This document shows positions 4,380 through 6,247 of a DNA stretch of 6,247 nucleotides, piece by piece. Position numbers and translations under genes: made by a program. Below the pieces are notes generated by a model. That model was not told where the DNA came from, did no database searches, and worked only from the letters and a program-made list of their open reading frames with translations. This DNA is from Acidobacteriota bacterium. GTDB taxonomy: Bacteria; Acidobacteriota; Thermoanaerobaculia; Multivoradales; JAHEKO01. Numbering within the stretch: the first letter of the stretch is position 1; each line of letters starts with the position of its first letter. Location: assembly GCA_024638355.1 (NCBI GenBank), contig JAHEKO010000237.1, positions 1 to 6,247 on the forward strand. The letters run 5' to 3'.

Positions 4380-6247
4380 ATGAACGAGCGCACGAGGCGG
4401 CTCCGCGAGCTATCGCTCACGACCGAGCCTTCCATCTCGTCCGAGCGGGCGGAGCTGACGACCGACTTCTACCAGTCGAACCTGGGCCGGCACTCGCCGC
4501 CCCTCATGCGCGCCCTGGCGTTTCACCACCTTTGCGAGCATCAGACGATCTACCTCGGCGAGGGCGAGCTCATCGTGGGGGAGCGCGGGCCGCGGCCCAA
4601 GGCCGTTCCCACCTATCCGGAGCTGACCTGCCACAGCGTCGAGGATCTGACGATCCTGGATACCCGGCCGAAGACCAGCTACCGCGTCGACCCGCGCACG
4701 CTCGAGGTCTACGCGGAGAAGATCGTTCCGTTCTGGCGTGGGCGCAGCCTGCGCGACCGGATCTTCGCGGCGCTCCCCGATCGCTGGCACGCCGCCTACG
4801 CTGCCGGCATCTTCACCGAATTCATGGAGCAGCGCGCCCCGGGGCACACGGTGCTCGACGACAAGATCTACGTCAAGGGGATGGTCGACTTCAAGGCCGA
4901 CATCGAGGCGTCGCGGGCGCGACTCGACTTTCTCGGCGATCCCGAGGCGCTGGACAGGCAGGAGGCCCTGGCGGGGATGGAGATCGCCTGCGACGCTCTG
5001 GTGGTGTTCGCCGTCCGGCATTCGCAGTACGCGACCGTGCTGGCGTCCGCGGAGACCGATCCGGCGCGCCGCGCCGAGCTCGAGAAGATCGCCGACGTCT
5101 GCAGCCGGGTTCCGGCCCGCGCACCGCGCGACTTCCACGAGGCTCTGCAGTACTACTGGTTCTGCCACCTCGGCGTGATCATGGAGCTCAACGGTTGGGA
5201 CGCCTTCAACCCGGGGCATCTGGACCAGCACCTCCTGCCCTTCTACCGGCGGGGGCTCGAGGAGGGCACTCTCAGCCGCGAGTCGGCGCGCGAGCTGCTC
5301 GAGGCCTTCTTCGTCAAGTTCAACAACCACCCGGCGCCGCCCAAGGTCGGAGTGACGGCGGCCGAGAGCGGCACCTACACCGACTTCGCCAACATCAATC
5401 TCGGCGGCCTCCTGGCCGACGGCTCGGACGGCTCGAACGAGGTCTCGCATCTGCTGCTGGAGATCATCGACGACATGCACCTTCTGCAGCCGAGCTCCAA
5501 CCTCCAGGTGTCGCGCAAGACGCCCGACGCCCTGCTCGAGCACGCGCTGAAGGTGATCCGCAAGGGGTTCGGGTTTCCGTCTCTCTTCAATGCCGACAGC
5601 GTCGTCGAGGAGCAGGTGCGGCAGGGCAAGACGCTGGAAGACGCGCGAGCCGGCGGCTGCAGCGGTTGCGTCGAAGTGGGGGCCTTCGGCAAGGAGGCCT
5701 ACATCCTGACCGGCTACTTCAACCTGCCCAAGATTCTCGAGCTGGCGCTCCACGACGGCATCGACCCGACCAGCGGCCGGCGACTCGGACCGGCGACCGG
5801 GCGCGCGGCCGATCTGGGTACCCTCTCGCATCTCTATTCGGCGTTCGAGCGGCAGCTCCGACACTTCCTCGACGTGAAGATCGAGGGCAACCAGATCATC
5901 GAGCGCATCTACGCCCGGCGCATGCCGGCGCCCTTTCTCTCGGTCTTGATCGACGACTGCATCGCCAACGGCAAGGACTACAACGCCGGCGGCGCGCGCT
6001 ACAACAACACCTTCATCCAGATGGTCGGTATCGGCACCATCACCGACAGCCTGGCGGCGATTCGCCGTTACGTCTACGAGCTCCGCGAGCTGACGCTGGG
6101 CGAGATGGTCGCCGCCCTCGACATCGACTTCCGCGGCAACGAGCCGCTGCGCCAAAGGCTGTTGCACCGCGCGCCGAAGTACGGCAACGACGATGAAGCC
6201 GCCGACGACCTGATGGTCGAGGTGTTCGAGTCGCTGTTCGCCGCGGT
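4380..6247 (+). CDS. HypD-like glycyl radical enzyme (trans-4-hydroxyproline dehydratase family), 3' end outside window
   Basis: An oxygen-sensitive radical dehydratase of the pyruvate-formate-lyase superfamily. The frame from ATG 4380 is open to the window edge and gives 622 residues; relatives have roughly 780-830, so the glycyl radical domain (RVxGY) is missing here. Seen: PFL-type N-terminal domain, EFMEQRAPGHTV (147-158), ELNGWDAFNPGHLDQHL (269-285), KFNNHPAPPKVGV (313-325), TYTDFANINLGG (332-343), LLQPSSNLQVSRKTPD (368-383), active-site loop GGCSGCVEVGAFGKEAY (425-441) with catalytic Cys430 and Glu432, GKDYNAGGARYN (531-542) and PKYGNDDEAADDLM (599-612). The Gly-Cys-Val-Glu motif marks the dehydratase/C-X lyase branch, not pyruvate formate-lyase. 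From memory the blocks match Clostridioides difficile HypD, which converts trans-4-hydroxy-L-proline to 1-pyrroline-5-carboxylate; HypD there reads GGTSGCVETGCFG. The changes, including Cys427, leave room for another hydroxyproline isomer or derivative. Coupled to its activase just upstream. Confidence 0.9.
   Translation, partial: MNERTRRLRELSLTTEPSISSERAELTTDFYQSNLGRHSPPLMRALAFHHLCEHQTIYLGEGELIVGERGPRPKAVPTYPELTCHSVEDLTILDTRPKTSYRVDPRTLEVYAEKIVPFWRGRSLRDRIFAALPDRWHAAYAAGIFTEFMEQRAPGHTVLDDKIYVKGMVDFKADIEASRARLDFLGDPEALDRQEALAGMEIACDALVVFAVRHSQYATVLASAETDPARRAELEKIADVCSRVPARAPRDFHEALQYYWFCHLGVIMELNGWDAFNPGHLDQHLLPFYRRGLEEGTLSRESARELLEAFFVKFNNHPAPPKVGVTAAESGTYTDFANINLGGLLADGSDGSNEVSHLLLEIIDDMHLLQPSSNLQVSRKTPDALLEHALKVIRKGFGFPSLFNADSVVEEQVRQGKTLEDARAGGCSGCVEVGAFGKEAYILTGYFNLPKILELALHDGIDPTSGRRLGPATGRAADLGTLSHLYSAFERQLRHFLDVKIEGNQIIERIYARRMPAPFLSVLIDDCIANGKDYNAGGARYNNTFIQMVGIGTITDSLAAIRRYVYELRELTLGEMVAALDIDFRGNEPLRQRLLHRAPKYGNDDEAADDLMVEVFESLFAA

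Noticed and set aside
4410..6167. 585-codon minus strand frame antisense to the GRE
   Set aside because: It is the antisense shadow of a gene with GC-rich third positions; no recognisable domain and no ribosome site supporting it.
4367..6196. 609-codon + strand frame overlapping the GRE
   Set aside because: It is a shifted frame of the glycyl radical enzyme, with Arg/Ala/Gly-rich translation. The frame from ATG 4380 shows the catalytic and structural GRE motifs and a proper ribosome site.
4380..6247. Pyruvate formate-lyase or choline TMA-lyase identity for the GRE
   Set aside because: Pyruvate formate-lyase has two adjacent catalytic cysteines, whereas this protein has the GCVE motif. The surrounding blocks fit HypD better than choline trimethylamine-lyase as I recall these families.

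Overview
The window is high-GC, apparently bacterial DNA, with strongly GC-biased third codon positions in every real gene. A very short C-terminal tail at the left edge ends like an outer-membrane beta-barrel, as in the large TonB-dependent receptors common in Acidobacteriota. The next gene is a predicted exported esterase lipoprotein. Together these suggest a Gram-negative, environmental, Acidobacteriota-like genome that can live without oxygen, because it carries a glycyl radical enzyme. The taxonomy is inference only; no marker gene is present.

Layout. Bases 1-83 are the end of an upstream gene. Bases 84-603 hold no convincing gene: an imperfect 127-bp palindrome (80-206), seven tandem copies of a 38-bp repeat whose core can fold into a hairpin (211-476), a G-run cluster (487-506) and a weak promoter-like hexamer (562-567). 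Bases 604-2244 encode a type-B carboxylesterase that appears to start at a rare CTG codon and to be a lipoprotein. After a 127-bp gap (a possible 22-codon ORF and a small hairpin), 2372-3361 encode an AcuI/YhdH-type acrylyl-CoA reductase. An 11-bp stem-loop follows its stop codon. Bases 3472-4377 encode a radical SAM glycyl-radical-enzyme activase with two ferredoxin-type clusters. Two bases later, at 4380, begins its partner glycyl radical enzyme, which runs off the right edge.

How the genes work together. The activase and the glycyl radical enzyme (GRE) form a tight translational pair: the activase would install the glycyl radical on the GRE. The GRE most resembles HypD, the trans-4-hydroxy-L-proline dehydratase that makes 1-pyrroline-5-carboxylate. 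Its active-site loop differs at several positions, including an extra cysteine three residues before the catalytic one, so a related substrate is possible. The reductase and esterase share the strand but are separated by gaps and a stem-loop, so a functional link to the GRE is not shown. The most unusual non-genic signal is the palindrome plus tandem array at 80-476.
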